Shown here in pieces: positions 11,065 through 26,165 of a stretch of DNA of 64,000 nucleotides. Numbering within the stretch: the first letter of the stretch is position 1; every line of letters starts with the position of its first letter. Made by a program: the position numbers and the translations under genes. The notes beneath the pieces were generated by a model. It worked only from the letters and a program-made list of their open reading frames with translations, was not told the DNA's origin and searched no databases. Origin of the DNA: Primulina eburnea (Eukaryota > Streptophyta > Magnoliopsida > Lamiales > Gesneriaceae); assembly GCF_022965805.1 (NCBI RefSeq), contig NC_133101.1, positions 11,817,069 to 11,881,068 of the forward strand. The letters are read 5' to 3'.

Positions 11065-11667
11065 ATGGACATGCTCGAGTTTCACGACGTAAGAATTGAG
11101 AAAGCGAACGCGATCTCGAGGTATCGAAAACTCGAGAGGATCGGCACTTCGTTTAGATTTGTGGAGCTGTGTTTTTTCTTGATCATCGTCTCCAAGTTTT
11201 CCAACCAGTTCCCATTTTCTCTCAAATCGTCTGGCGATTATTTCAGGGGGATCTCAGTCACCTTGATCAGCCCCCCGTTTGTTTTCGTGGTGGGAAATGT
11301 TATTATACTCGTGCTGTTCTTGAAATCCGGGGACTTCTCAACAAAAAATGTCGAAAAATCCGCAGATCTTTACGAGGAGTATGTGGAAAAATGTCGAAGG
11401 AATAAAGAAAAATGCGTTGCAGAAGAGAAGATAGCTGCATCAGATCATGTTTATAAATATGATGTTTGTTCTGATGAAAGGAAGATACACCGGAATTGTT
11501 CTGACCAGAATCTCGGGAAAGCTGTGGGGCATGGCCAGCAGCTGAGGCGGAACATGTCTTGCAAGGCAGAGGATGATACGAGCGGTGAAGAGTTCCGAAG
11601 AACGGTGGAGGCCTTTATAGCAAGGCAGCATAGGTCTTTGAGGGAAGAGGAAGATGAAAGTTCTTAA
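11065..11667 (+). CDS. DUF4408/DUF761 domain-containing protein
   Basis: A single-exon gene of 200 codons. Two hydrophobic stretches at about residues 33-45 and 68-86 are likely membrane segments, matching the DUF4408-type N-terminus of this plant family. The middle (about 95-165) is charged and cysteine-containing. The C-terminus ends in the DUF761 signature, 'EEFRRTVEAFIARQHRSL' from about residue 175, followed by acidic residues. DUF761 proteins are small plant proteins of unknown biochemical role, some linked to growth and stress responses. The ATG follows a 5' leader with a TATA box 140 bp upstream. The frame has no breaks, and its codon use is less AT-rich than the surroundings, so I consider it a functional host gene. 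No neighbour hints at its job. Confidence 0.82.
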   Translation: MDMLEFHDVRIEKANAISRYRKLERIGTSFRFVELCFFLIIVSKFSNQFPFSLKSSGDYFRGISVTLISPPFVFVVGNVIILVLFLKSGDFSTKNVEKSADLYEEYVEKCRRNKEKCVAEEKIAASDHVYKYDVCSDERKIHRNCSDQNLGKAVGHGQQLRRNMSCKAEDDTSGEEFRRTVEAFIARQHRSLREEEDESS

Positions 11668-11840
11668 TGTGATCCTCTTTCCTGATGTATTGTGTAAATA
11701 GGTGTATATCTTTTTATCATAATTAATGATGTTATACCGAGACTTTCTCTCAACGGTGGTTTTGCTGTATGAACCGATGCTCTGTTGAGGTCTTACCTAA
11801 GTTCTTTATGGTTTTGGCGAGCATATGAATTTCTTCTGGT

Positions 11841-12640
11841 GTGCAGGATATGAATTTTCAGTGGCAGAAACCTCCTTCTACTTACTTAGAGTTTCATGTG
11901 GATGCGACCATTTTTAAGGAGTCTAGGGTTGATCGCTTTGGAGCAATTATTTGCGAGTCTTGTGGCCAGTTTATGGTGTGTAGAATGTGCAATAGAAGTG
12001 GACTGCTTGACATTCGAGAGGCTGAAGTATTAGCATTGCTTGATGCTTTTGTCATGGACTGATACTCTTGAACTTGAGGAGGTGATCTTTGAAACTGATT
12101 CTAAACCGGTGGCGAACTCCATCGACTCGAATGTTATGGACCTTGCATAATTTGGAACAATAGTATCAAGTTGTCGGAAGTATTATTTACTATCCATTGT
12201 TCGGAAGATTACAATGCTCTTCGATGGAATGGAAAAAAAATCAAATTTTCACAATCCAAGTACTTAAACAATAGTGATATTTGTTTGTTGTCTTTTGAAA
12301 GCCAAGTCACGGCCCTCTTCACTCTTTTTAATGAATAATGATCATCATATTTCATGTAGGAAGATTAGGGAGGGGTTATTAGACAATAACCACTCCCTCC
12401 AATAAATTCAAATTACAAATTTGAATTGTTAATTTGGCTCTGGTCGAGTCGAGTCGGGTTAGTACTCATGGGCGACCCATTACCATTAACCCATATATCT
12501 AAATTCTTACACCCCCAAATCTTCCTTTCAAGTTTGCTTTGCCAGGCGACGAGCATGGTTGCTCATACCTTGGCTCGAGAAGCCTGTGCTCATGCTCGTC
12601 CTACTATTTTGTATGATTCTCCTGTTTTTCTAAAATGTAC
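11841..12640 (+). pseudogene. RNase H-like relic of a non-LTR retroelement
   Basis: The frame at 11841-12062 resembles the RNase H-like domain (RVT_3) found in plant LINEs and retroelement-derived proteins: 'FHVDATIF', 'DRFGAIICESCGQFM' and 'REAEVLALLDA'. It then shifts frame: 'ELEEVIFETDSKPVANSID' is readable at 12068-12126. The C-terminal part 'ATSMVAHTLAREACAHA' plus 'PTILYDSPVFL' appears at 12545-12637 after about 300 bp of unrelated sequence. The relic therefore carries at least one frameshift, stops and an insertion. It starts about 170 bp after the DUF761 stop codon. Confidence 0.65.
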
Positions 12641-12644
12641 CTAA

Positions 12645-13017
12645 TGGTGATTGTACTGATTCTTTTGCTTTTATTTAAACCAAATTTATTTTTGCTTTTT
12701 TTTATTTAAAAAAAAAACGAGCAAAGTAACAATTTTTATCGAGAGTTAAAATTATAATGTTAGAAAATATATTTTTTCATGTAAGGTCGACCATCACATT
12801 CCCATATACTCTGCCGAATCGTTCATTAATCGTAAAAAGTCGAAGATCTAGTTATTGGAACCAACAATTGCTCATATAAAAATGATCAAAACATAACATT
12901 TGGGTTGAAAATCTGGACCAGCATTTGCTCGTATAAATATGATCAAAACATCAAATAAAATATAAGTTGTTTAACGATTTAAAAGATGTAGTTATCAGGA
13001 TAAGCTCAATGACAATA
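12645..13017. other. Intergenic DNA, no gene seen
   Basis: AT-rich spacer between the RNase H relic and the solo LTR. A short near-repeat, 'CTCATATAAAAATGATCAAAA' and 'CTCGTATAAATATGATCAAAA'-type words at about 12870 and 12928, is the only structure seen. Confidence 0.4.
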
Positions 13018-13022
13018 GTTCG

Positions 13023-13917
13023 TGAAGGAAAATAATATTTTACGAATTTAATTGATATATTTCTTGATTTAAATTATTTTTCTAACTAACAATATCTTTT
13101 CCTTGTTGATTTAATTGAGTATAATATTTAATATGGATTTTGCCTTTCTAAGATAATGAGATAATTAAGCAAATATATTTTAGATATGCTATTTATGATT
13201 ATGATTTAATGAGATATGATATTAATGTTTAAAAAGAGTTTATTTCTAATAAAACTCTTATTTGTCTTGTTTAATAGGTTTCCTTGTTCATATAAATTAT
13301 ATGAGAGAGAATATCTATAGATAGAGAAACAAGGACATTGAGTTCGGTGGCTTCCCCCTTGCCATCATATACACACACGCACTTTGCACGTCAAAGATTT
13401 CAGAGAAAAACATCTTCCAAGAGACGTGTTGATTTGAAGAGTGTCATTGCCTGTGTTGTCTTGAATGTTGGAAACATCTACAGACAACATTCGTAACGAA
13501 GTTGGCTGAAGATCGTTTTGTTATTCCATGCTCTTAGCTTCGCGTTTTGATTTCTTAATTACGTTTTATTATTGTTGGTTGTTTTTAGAAAACTTTATTT
13601 TCTCAAAGTGTCGAGGAAATTAATTTTTGTCATAATCACTAGTGATAGGTTTTTGTGTAAACGTTTTGGTTTTTTAGTGATTAATTTTTGTCCTGAGGCA
13701 CCGTACAAGTTAAATACTTGTGCATATTCAATCTTGTCCATCGCATTTATTTCAAGTAAATTTGTGTTACAAACTTTTAATTTTCCACTGTATGTTGTCC
13801 GAGATGTTGTAACATCTGACACAACGCTTAATTCTGATTAAACACAAATTTGCATCTTATATTGATTTGATTATATTAAGTATATTTTATTATCTGTCGA
13901 ACAATATATTTCTTACA
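13023..13917 (+). mobile_element. Solo LTR (probably Copia)
   Basis: An 895 bp unit starts TGAAGGAAAATAAT and ends ATTTCTTACA, with an exact 5 bp duplication, GTTCG, at 13018-13022 and 13918-13922. A TATA-like ATATAAATTATA (about 13289-13300) lies roughly in the middle, followed by a leader-like tract. No internal retroelement sequence is present. The same LTR family appears, inverted and partial, at the left window edge. Confidence 0.82.
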
Positions 13918-13922
13918 GTTCG

Positions 13923-14771
13923 ATTCCATATTTATCGAACATACTGGTGAAAAACCAAAATATAAATGATATGGATTGTGACCCATGATAATCTTAATAT
14001 TTCTTAAAAATAAATTCCCACTAGTTTCCTGAAGTATACTTTTATCCTATGAAAAAAGTGGATAAATCAGCAAACTACTAATGCAAGGAATTGAGACCAA
14101 GATTGGTCATTTATGAAGGGTTTCTAATACCCACACAAACAAGATAAATTCAAGAAAACAGGATGGATACATTATAGGAATACGATTCCAAATCTTGTTG
14201 TACAAGCATGTCTTTTTGATTTGGTGTTTACAGTCTGGATTTTGGAACTTCAGACTGTCAAAGGAGAAATTTATCCGAACTAGATGCTCGCTTTGCCAAC
14301 CCCCGATTCAGAGTCTTTGCTACGACGAAGAAGAAATACTGTTAGAGCTACGCCCTCTGGGGCAAGTCATACATGTGAGCAATTTAGTTGTTCTGCGGTG
14401 CTCCACCCACGTCAACATCCCGAAACAGTCTCGCCCAGTCCCGGTGCGATCAGCTAGGATCATAATTCACTTATATTGAACTTCGCAAGTGGAAGTGATA
14501 ATTGAAAATCGAGATTCCATATTCTTTTTTCCCAGAATTTTTTCTTCTTGTCTTCATCTGAATTGAAAGTCTAATCATGGGGAGCTGAAGCTTCAAGTAA
14601 ATAACACTGGATTTCTCTCCACTGGAGAGAATCAACTTTAGTAAAACGTGTTCCAAAAAGCTATTCAGACGACAGAAAAATTAAAAATACAGTGTCAAGA
14701 GCCAAGAAATCAATCAGGATCCAAGATTGTTTACCACTTGAATGCTGTGAAAAATGATAACAGAAGCACGC
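13923..14771. other. Spacer and 3' region of the diaminopimelate decarboxylase gene
   Basis: The right part (about 14500-14771) is the likely 3' untranslated region of the minus-strand gene. A comparatively GC-rich block at 14190-14480 has a 94-codon plus-strand frame with no recognisable domain; I do not call it a gene. Confidence 0.4.
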
Positions 14772-18325
<3,554 letters not shown>

Positions 18326-18370
18326 TCACCAAGGTCTCAGCGAAGACTAAAGAGTGGAAACAAAACGTTC

Positions 18371-18380
18371 TTTTTATATA
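18371..18380 (-). promoter_or_regulatory. TATA box of the diaminopimelate decarboxylase gene
   Basis: On the minus strand TATATAAAAA lies about 65 bp before the ATG at 18307, leaving a short leader of roughly 35 bp. Position and sequence fit a plant core promoter. Confidence 0.65.
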
Positions 18381-18519
18381 ATCAGTCTCTGTTATTATGG
18401 GCCTTGCTACTAACATGGCTCTTAATCCAAATTTTAATTGGCTTTTAGTCCAATTAGGATGATACTATTTTTCGAAAAAAAATATAGAGCGTAAATAACA
18501 AGTGTCAAATTACCGTAAG

Positions 18520-19740
18520 TGACTTGGAGAAAAATGCATTTGTCCTTTATTTTGTTATGATTAAGTCTCTATTAGTTATTTGTTGTGTTTTAGTACCTGA
18601 TCAAAATCTAGCTTTCTTTTTACTACATATGTCATTCGATTTTACATTTTTATCCTTTTGTAATGAATAAAAAATTATAAGAATCTCTGTTATTGATGTT
18701 CATCTCCCCTTTCTGCTTTCTTTCTCGCTTCCCACTCCGCTTGTCTTCTGTGCGAGAACCATTTTTTCCTCCAATTTCCTACTCGCCATTATCTATGAAA
18801 CCCTCTCCCGTTCTCCATCGACACATTTTACCGTTTTTCCGTAGGTCTATTTAACTGACTCTTCCCACAAACCCATCGCTGAAAATCGTGAACCTGCGCA
18901 ACCAAGCGTATAAAATTCCCAGCAAAGCCGATTCCCAACCAGCGCAAACCACACGTCCCAGCATCCATTGTCATCCTGTTGCTGCAAACTTTGCAAAAAC
19001 CAGAATTTCTGGGTCGAAGCAACTTCTGGGTGGAAGCAGCGTATGTGAGGAGGAGAAAATAGGCGATTAATTTTTGGATTTCCGTGGAACTACTACCCTA
19101 TAAAACGAATCAAGGATACATATTTCAATTGTCGTTTATTTGTGATCATTTATGTAGGTGTAATTGTTTTTGTGCGTAAAAACATTTTATTTTCTTCCAT
19201 CGCATTTTGGATACACAAATGTATTTATGACGTTGTATGTTCGTAATAGGATTCTCATTTGCGGAATGAGCCCTCGGCCCCATAAAAGACATCAGAAGTG
19301 AAATAGTTGAAGAGGGCACGGAGCAAAGTTTAGGGCTGCGATTTGCGGAAAGAATCTTGAATTTAGGGTAGAGAATTTCCTCAGACAAACAACATTTGAA
19401 CAAATAAGGTTGAACAAAGTAATATGCTTGATTAAATCCAATTTAGGTTTTTTTTTTGTTAATAAATTTTGGTGCCTTATCGTGAAATTGAATTTTGTTG
19501 TTTTGACCGAATACAGACATTAATGTGCATTATCTTGGGAACAAGTTTTGTTTAGCAAAACGTGTTAGTTTAGATAATATGCTTGGAATGATAGTTATGT
19601 GAGATTAGTTGACTTGTAAAAATGAGATTGTTTTAGTTTATTTTGACGGAATGTTTTTTATTTGGTTTGACAGAATGAGATTGTTATTTTATATTAGTTT
19701 TCGCATGTAAGATCATTATCATGTTTCCACTTGATTTCTT
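18520..19740 (+). repeat. Left terminal inverted repeat of MULE 2
   Basis: Pairs with 25130-26165. Matching blocks include 'CTTATAATTTTT'-type ends, a 'TACTCGCCAT' word, 'AAAACCAGAATTTCTGGGTC', 'GGATTTCCGTGGAACTA', 'TTTTGGATACACAAATG', 'ATGTTCGTAATAGGATT' and 'ATGCTTGGAATGATAGTTAT'. This copy carries about 200-250 bp extra (roughly 19310-19550) absent from the right copy. Confidence 0.8.
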
Positions 19741-20094
19741 TTGTGCACTAATTTTTGTTGGACTTGACTTACCTTTTCTCAAACAATTTTGAAAATAATT
19801 GTTGAATTATTACGATGATTTTGTAGAAAAATATTTTTGAAAGTATAGAAAAATTTGGATGATTTTGTTGAAATATGATGTGAATAAATAAATTTATGCT
19901 TCAATATTGTTTGAGCACAAAGGGAGATTTTGGTTTGGTTGTGATTTTATTTTATGTTATTCATTTATCCCCATTATTTCAGTTTTTATTTAAAGTAAGA
20001 AATTGTAGGCTTAATTTTTCTTTTGGATGTCCATTTCATTTGACGCCTAAATTGGCAGAATTTTTAATATTTTAGATATTTCACGATCGATTTA
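19741..20094. other. Leader region of the MULE 2 transposase
   Basis: AT-rich, non-coding sequence between the left inverted repeat and the first recognisable transposase codons. Probably untranslated leader or intron; no definite sites. Confidence 0.35.
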
Positions 20095-21625
20095 TTGATG
20101 GAATTCGGTTCCGAGAGCGCAATATTTTCGTTTCTTGGAAGTTGCCGCTACGTCAGTGGTCTTTATTTGATTTCAATTCCTAATGGCGCTTCTCTGTTAG
20201 AGATATTCCAGAGTTTAGGACGAAAATGTGCTACTATTAATTCAGAATTAACGATATTGCAATACATGGCACCCCATGAGCAGATTGCAGAAACCCTGAA
20301 TGGAGATGATGATGTCTGAAATATGATAAACCTTCACAGTTGTTTAAAATTAAATATAATCAAATTGATAGCAGTTCCAAAAGATGATCAGAGCCCGGTC
20401 AACATAAATGTTGCGAGGTAACTTCCTTATTTTTTTGTTTGCATTTTTTTTTATAGTTTGTTTGCAAATTTCAGAAATTGCAAAGTTGATAAATGAGTTA
20501 TTGCTTGTTTTTTACTATTGTGCAGTACTTGAGAATTATTTGTTATATTTTATAGTTCAATTTAAATTACGTAAAAGAATATTGATGTGTTTCCTCATGT
20601 ATTTTATTGATTAGTATTAAAATGGTTATGTTTGATTTTGATGATGAAGTTTGTTCTGACAGAGTTCACGAGCTTGACGTTGGCACTTTAACCAATTCTA
20701 TTGATGCTTGGATTCATTGCATACGTGGTGTTGAGCAAAAATTTAAAGATGCAGCCGAATTCAGGATTTGTCTTAAAAATTATGTTATTGTCAGTAGAAG
20801 ATCTTTTAGTTACATGAGAAATGAAAGTGGTAAGATCTTAGTTGTTTGCAGTAAAGAGAATTGTGAGTGGAAAATTTATGCCTCCAAACATAAAGCGGAC
20901 AATTCATTCGGCATAAGAAAGTGCAACCTAAGCCATAGTTGTGGAGATGACAATTTGCGGAGTAGAGGTCACCCTAAAGCTGATTCATTCTGGGTAGCTA
21001 ATGTTGTGAAGGAGAAGTTAAGGGGAGAGCCATCATATCGCCCATGTACAACGCTGAAGGACATTGAAAGAGATTATGGAGTAGAACTTGAGTATCATAA
21101 AGTTTGGGCGGGTAAAGAGATGTCAATGCATTATATTCATGGAACTGATAAGGGTTCGTATGATAAATTACGATGATATTGTCATGTTGTTAAAGAAACA
21201 AACTCGGGAGTTTTGTTGAATGTGAAATTGATTCGATGAAAAAAAAATTTAGACGGTTATTCATTTGTTTTCACGCATGTCTTGTTGGTTTTGTTAGTGG
21301 TTGTCAGCCATTGATATTTTTGGATGAAACTCACATTAAGAACAAGTACAAAGGATGTTTATTAGGCACTGTGACAAATGATGCGAATGATGAAATTTTT
21401 ACATTTGCGTATGCAGTTGTTGATGCAGAAAACGATTCTAATTGGGAATGGTTTTGCTACAAGTTAAAACATGTCTTGGCATCCCAAAACATAATGATAT
21501 TCCGTAGCTACATTTTTTTTCTCTGACCGACATCCTGGACTTAGTAAAGCTATTCAGTCTGTGTTCTCTGGTAGTCACCATTCTTATTGTTTAAGATATC
21601 TGGTCGATAACTTTATCAAAGCATA
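20095..21625 (+). pseudogene. MuDR-type transposase, broken and truncated
   Basis: The first exon (from 20095) resembles the PB1-like N-terminal domain and is cut by TGA at 20317-20319; it reads on to about 20419, where a donor follows. The next exon (about 20613 onward) shows the MuDR DNA-binding region: 'FKDAAEFRICLKNYVI', 'CEWKIYASKH' and 'GHPKADSFWVANVV'. A TGA at 21174-21176 replaces a probable Trp, and a frameshift follows near 21235. The MULE catalytic domain starts with 'FLDETHIKNKYKG' (first Asp); after a further frameshift near 21520 comes '[11 protein letters not shown]' (second Asp). The frame ends at about 21625, before the third acidic residue. The protein cannot be active. Confidence 0.85.
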
Positions 21626-22133
21626 AAAATTATATTTTCATTTATAATATTCAGTAACAACAAATTTGGGTATCACTTAAAGAAAAAAAAGTACTGAAGC
21701 TTAAAAGGTAGTATTTTAGCAAAACATTACTGAAAAAAATTTGCAAGGAAATATTTGTAATGATAAGAAACCACAACAACTCATAACAAATATGAAACTA
21801 TCAGTGAACAAAGCAGTTTAATGATTAAGACATAATCACTTCTTAACACATCTACAAATTGCAATTACAAACACATTAATTGTAGCCTTCCTCATTAGAA
21901 ACCTCAAATACTACCTAATACTTGTAAATTGAACACATTCAGTGTTGGTTTATAAAAATTTTCATGCCATCAACGCACGATAAGTCTTATCATCACGTCA
22001 AAACAGCAAACAAAAAATGGCCACCATAATTGTAATGCTCCAAAAGGTCGATTAATTCAAGGAACAACACCAACTAACAAAAACCAACAATGTTATCCTC
22101 ATCACTCATCATTCACCTCATGGAAAAATCATT
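21626..22133. other. Spacer between convergent MULE 2 genes
   Basis: About 500 bp of AT-rich DNA. The missing transposase C-terminus would be expected here but is not found, so an internal deletion probably removed it. No other feature seen. Confidence 0.45.
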
Positions 22134-25007
22134 TTAAACCTTTGAACAAGCCTCGTTCATCAGACAAAATCGCCAAAGCAATCTGAGCTCTATACCCTTC
22201 CATTGAATATTCCATTCTTTATTCCAAAATGTCGGGTTATCTGTAGAAAAACATTCATTCCATAGACAAACATAAACACCACAATTCAAATCATTTCCTT
22301 GTTGCCTACATTTTAACGCAATCACTACACCTTTGCAAACATCACAATTTTTCACATTCCAAAGATATCCAGACATACATTTGACCTGAAAAAGCAATTC
22401 ATTCAATATTAGTTTTCCAAAAAATCATAAAATATGTGTGTTGTGCACTTTTGTTTAAAACAATTTTTTTTTGGTATCCGACTTACAATTTTCTTGGCTG
22501 AACCTTTGTAAACATGACCACTAAGAGAATCCCTTAGTATGAAATACTGATCGCCTCGAGTATATCCGAGCAAGATCCAATGTGCTCTGTAACTAATCGA
22601 GAAAATTATGTGCTTACAACGTTCTAGAACCTCTTTGTTTAGTTCAGACAGCTTGCTCAATGTACTTTCGTCCAACTGTGATGTAAATTCTGAAAAATCT
22701 TTATCTTTGACACTCTTCTGCTTCATTTTCTCGAGCATCCGAATCACGTTAATATATGGAAATTTTGAAAAATATTGTTAACTATCATTTTCATAAAAAT
22801 ATTCTTTAATTAACATCAAAAAATTTTACTTGCATATTGGGAGACATGCAGTATATGTCATGCCCATATTTATGTTTTCTATTGCTCAAAGTATTGAAAT
22901 AGACATGAATAAGGTCAGACCGTAGTTCACTGCCAAACAAACAAAGCAGCAACTCGTGCCCACGCAATATCACGTCATCATATTGCCAAACTACACAACT
23001 ACAAAGACAAAATAAAAAATATAACAACTCAAACAAAAAAAAATGACAATTATGATTTCGCCATAATTTTAAAAAACAAAATCTTTTTACCCCAAAATAT
23101 CCCCGCATAAGTACTTTTCAATTACGTCTCTCTCTTCCTTTGATATCTAATCATGACCATCATAGTCATGTCTTCCTCGGAACTCCTGCAAAGATTCATC
23201 TACGACACTTTCAGCTATACCTTTAACATCAATATCATCCTATATAAAACAGCAAATATGCAAACACAAAATTCATAAACAAAATTTAATGCTTAACAAA
23301 TCATACAAAATATAAATTATTTTTAGCTATTGCCAAACAAATGAATTTTAAAATACCAGATCCAAAACAAGTGATTATTCTTGTTTACTCTTGCGCTTTG
23401 GGGTCATACTAGGAGGTGTCAAATAGTCAAGATGTTTTCTCTTTTTCAACCGATCTGTTATTTTTTGAACCATCTTCACAATAGATGATTTTGGATTAGA
23501 AATAATCATTTCTTTTCCTTCTCCAATGTCAGTACTTATGTGCACGTTGTCTCCAGAATTTGTGTTCATTTCCACTTCGTCCACAAACACTTTCGCATAA
23601 ATATCTATTTTAACGTTGTCTTCTGTGTCCGTTTTCAGTTCGTTCTCAACCACTTCATTCAAACTTACAACTGCAGCATCAACATGTTCATCCACATCTT
23701 TCCCGGTATGACCTTCATCCTACGTATGTGTCGCATCCTTGAAGACAAATTGGGTTGTATCATCTTCAACCACTTCATTTTTTCCTTCAACACTTTAATC
23801 ACATTTTCTAACCTTTTTATATGCTCCAACAATTCTGAATCATTGTATCGAGACTGAACCTGAAATTATAAGTGCTCTTTAAAAAATTGACTATCATCAA
23901 TTACAAATGTTTACCTCAACAATCCTCTCTGTATCATCAACGAGTATTTTTTCCTCCTCGAATGGTTTGATCGGCACAATCTAACAACAGTAAAGACAAA
24001 TTTTTAGTTTTATTATACATGTACACAAAACTATAGGATGATGTAGATTAGATTGCGCAAACCTTGTTTGATATCACAACCATTAAAGCAGCCTCTGCCC
24101 CCTTTAAGATTCACGGGAATCTTGCTCTCTACCCACTTGGATGAACGAGGAAAGCAATGTAAAACACGCAGTTCACCAAGCATAGGAACTCTTCCATACA
24201 CCCAAGACTATACAAATAAAATGATTAGCATTTACTACAACCAACAATAACATATATAAGCTTCACAAAGAAAAAAGATAATACCATCAATCCAAACTAT
24301 GCAACCTCTCATATATTTTTTATCCTTTATTTTCACTTTAGAGAATCCAAGATGGTCTTCAATTTTATCACGTAAAAACCTAAAGGTTGCATCTCCCCAA
24401 CCATATCCAAAAAAAGTTTCCAAATTTTCCAAGTATGGGAAAATAAACTTTGATGTTCCAAAATTACTAATAGGAATTATAACACAATTAAAAAGTAGCA
24501 ATATAAAAAATCTGAAAAAATCATCAATCTCAAGATCATTCCCGTCCAAATCAAACAACTTCTCTGTTATGACATTTCTCTGCACACAGTTCACCCCCTT
24601 GAAATGACGCTCAAGGAAGTTGAACCCAACTTTAAATCCAGGTTAACGGGTTGACCAACGCTTGACAACCCTCTAACGATAGAGAATTCCACCGAAGTGA
24701 ATGGCACCATGATATTGCTTCCAAAACAAAAGTTGCGTGTCTCTACTTCGAAGCGTTTAAGCATTGAGGAGACTCTTGATATGCTTATAGAAAGCTTCTC
24801 GATCTTCAACCAAGGTGCCAGAGGTGAAGCTTCTATCCTCTTCAATTGTAACTCACCCAATCTAGGAACCAATTGCTCCATCACGGCTAAAAACTTTGTT
24901 GGCGAACACCTTGAGTAACCTTCTTTAACAGAGGGACCAATATCTGCATCATTATCAGCCGTATTTGCTTCACTCTTCTTTTTAGTCTTCTTCATTCTAA
25001 TCCACAT
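22134..25007 (-). pseudogene. DUF1985/Ulp1-like (C48) protease, transposon-borne, frameshifted
   Basis: Starts at ATG 25007. The first exon shows a DUF1985-type domain ('FCFGSNIMVPFTSVEFSIV') but needs a one-base frameshift near 24640 to continue into 'NCVQRNVITEKLFDLDGND' and reach a donor near 24285. Next come an exon at about 24205-24060 ('SWVYGRVPMLGELRVLHCF') and an acidic/basic linker (23695-23375). Then come exons at about 23000-22830 ('VVWQYDDVILRGHELLLCLF'), 22747-22490 and 22390-22134. The C-terminal part carries the cysteine-protease triad of SUMO proteases: His in 'YRAHWILLGY', Asp in 'FILRDSLSG', Gln and Cys in 'QQGNDLNCGVYVCLW'. So the catalytic residues persist although the N-terminal exon is shifted. 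Exon limits are approximate. If the shift is avoided by splicing, the gene could still be expressed. Confidence 0.75.
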
Positions 25008-25129
25008 AAAAAAATTACAATATTACACACGATAATAACTCAATAATTGTCACAATAAATTACCACGAATAACTCAAGAAATTAGACAAATAAGTTGCTA
25101 CAAACATGAACAACCAATCTCAAATAAAT

Positions 25130-26165
25130 ATCTCACGACAATACATAATGATCTTACATGTCGAAACATTGATAATGATCTTACATGCGGAAATAAATAT
25201 CAAATAACAATCACATTCTGTCAAACCAAATCAAAAACATTTTGTCAAAATAAACTAAAAAACTCATTTTGACAAGCCAAACTAATATCACATAACTATC
25301 ATTCCAAGCATATTCTCTAAACTAACACATTCAACCTATTCGTGCAAATGGAGTTTGACTGACCAACTCGCTGCCTTAAATTTAAGCTTCTTTCGTTGTC
25401 TTTTACGGGGCCGATGGTTCTTTCCGCAAATGACAATCCTATTACGAACATACGTCATAAATCCATTTGTGTATCCAAAATGAGATTGAAGAAAAGAAAT
25501 TGATTTCACGCAAAAAAAAATCCATTACAACTACAAAAATTATCAAAAATAAACGACAATTAAAATGTGTACCCTTTAATCGTCCTTTATTAGATTTATA
25601 GGGTGATAGTTCCACGGAAATCCGAAAATGAAGCGCATATTTTCTCCTCCTCACTTATGCTGCTTCGACCCAGAAATTCTGGTTTTTGCAATGTTTACTG
25701 CAACAGGATGGCAATGGATGTTGGGACATGTGGTTTGCGCTGGTAGGGACTCGGATTTGCTGGGAACTTTCTACGATTTGTTACGCAGAGGTGCGATTTT
25801 GAGAGATGGATTTGTGGCAAGATTCAGTTACATACAACGGCGGAAACTATGTTAAATAGTGCAAACGAAGGAGAATGAAGGAAAATGGCGAGTAGGAAAA
25901 TGAAGGAAAAACAAAAAAATTCTCGCACAGATGAGAAGAGTGGGAAGCAGGAAGGAGAGTAGCCGAGTAGAAAGATAACATAAGCAACAAAATTAGGGAT
26001 TCTTATAATTTTTTATTAATTAATAAAGGATTAAAAGGTAAAAAAGCAAAAAACATGTAATAAAAAATAATTTGGTCTTTAGTCAGGTATTAAAACAAAA
26101 AAAAATTTGAAGGGGACTGAATCTTAAATAAAACATGATCATATGTATTTTTCTCCAAATTCCCC
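25130..26165 (-). repeat. Right terminal inverted repeat of MULE 2
   Basis: Reverse complement of the left end, with scattered substitutions and indels. It stretches from about 26165 inward to near 25130, reaching close to the start of the Ulp1-type gene, so that gene's promoter lies within the repeat. Confidence 0.8.

Larger units (their letters stand above)
18520..26165. mobile_element. Mutator-like element MULE 2 with very long inverted ends and a Ulp1-type passenger
   Basis: About 7.6 kb bounded by inverted repeats of roughly 1 kb. The plus strand holds a decayed MuDR-type transposase (20095-21625), and the minus strand a DUF1985/Ulp1-like protease gene (25007-22134), tail to tail. This architecture matches the Mutator elements carrying Ulp1-like genes described in plants (Kaonashi-type). 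The outer ends begin near TTGGAGAAAAATGCAT (left) and its right-hand counterpart. I found no convincing target duplication, so outer limits are good to about 10 bp. It starts some 210 bp from the decarboxylase ATG, i.e. just upstream of that gene's promoter. Confidence 0.82.

Noticed and set aside
23540..23857. Plus-strand 105-codon frame in MULE 2
   Set aside because: It is antisense to the linker exon of the Ulp1-type gene and has no domain.
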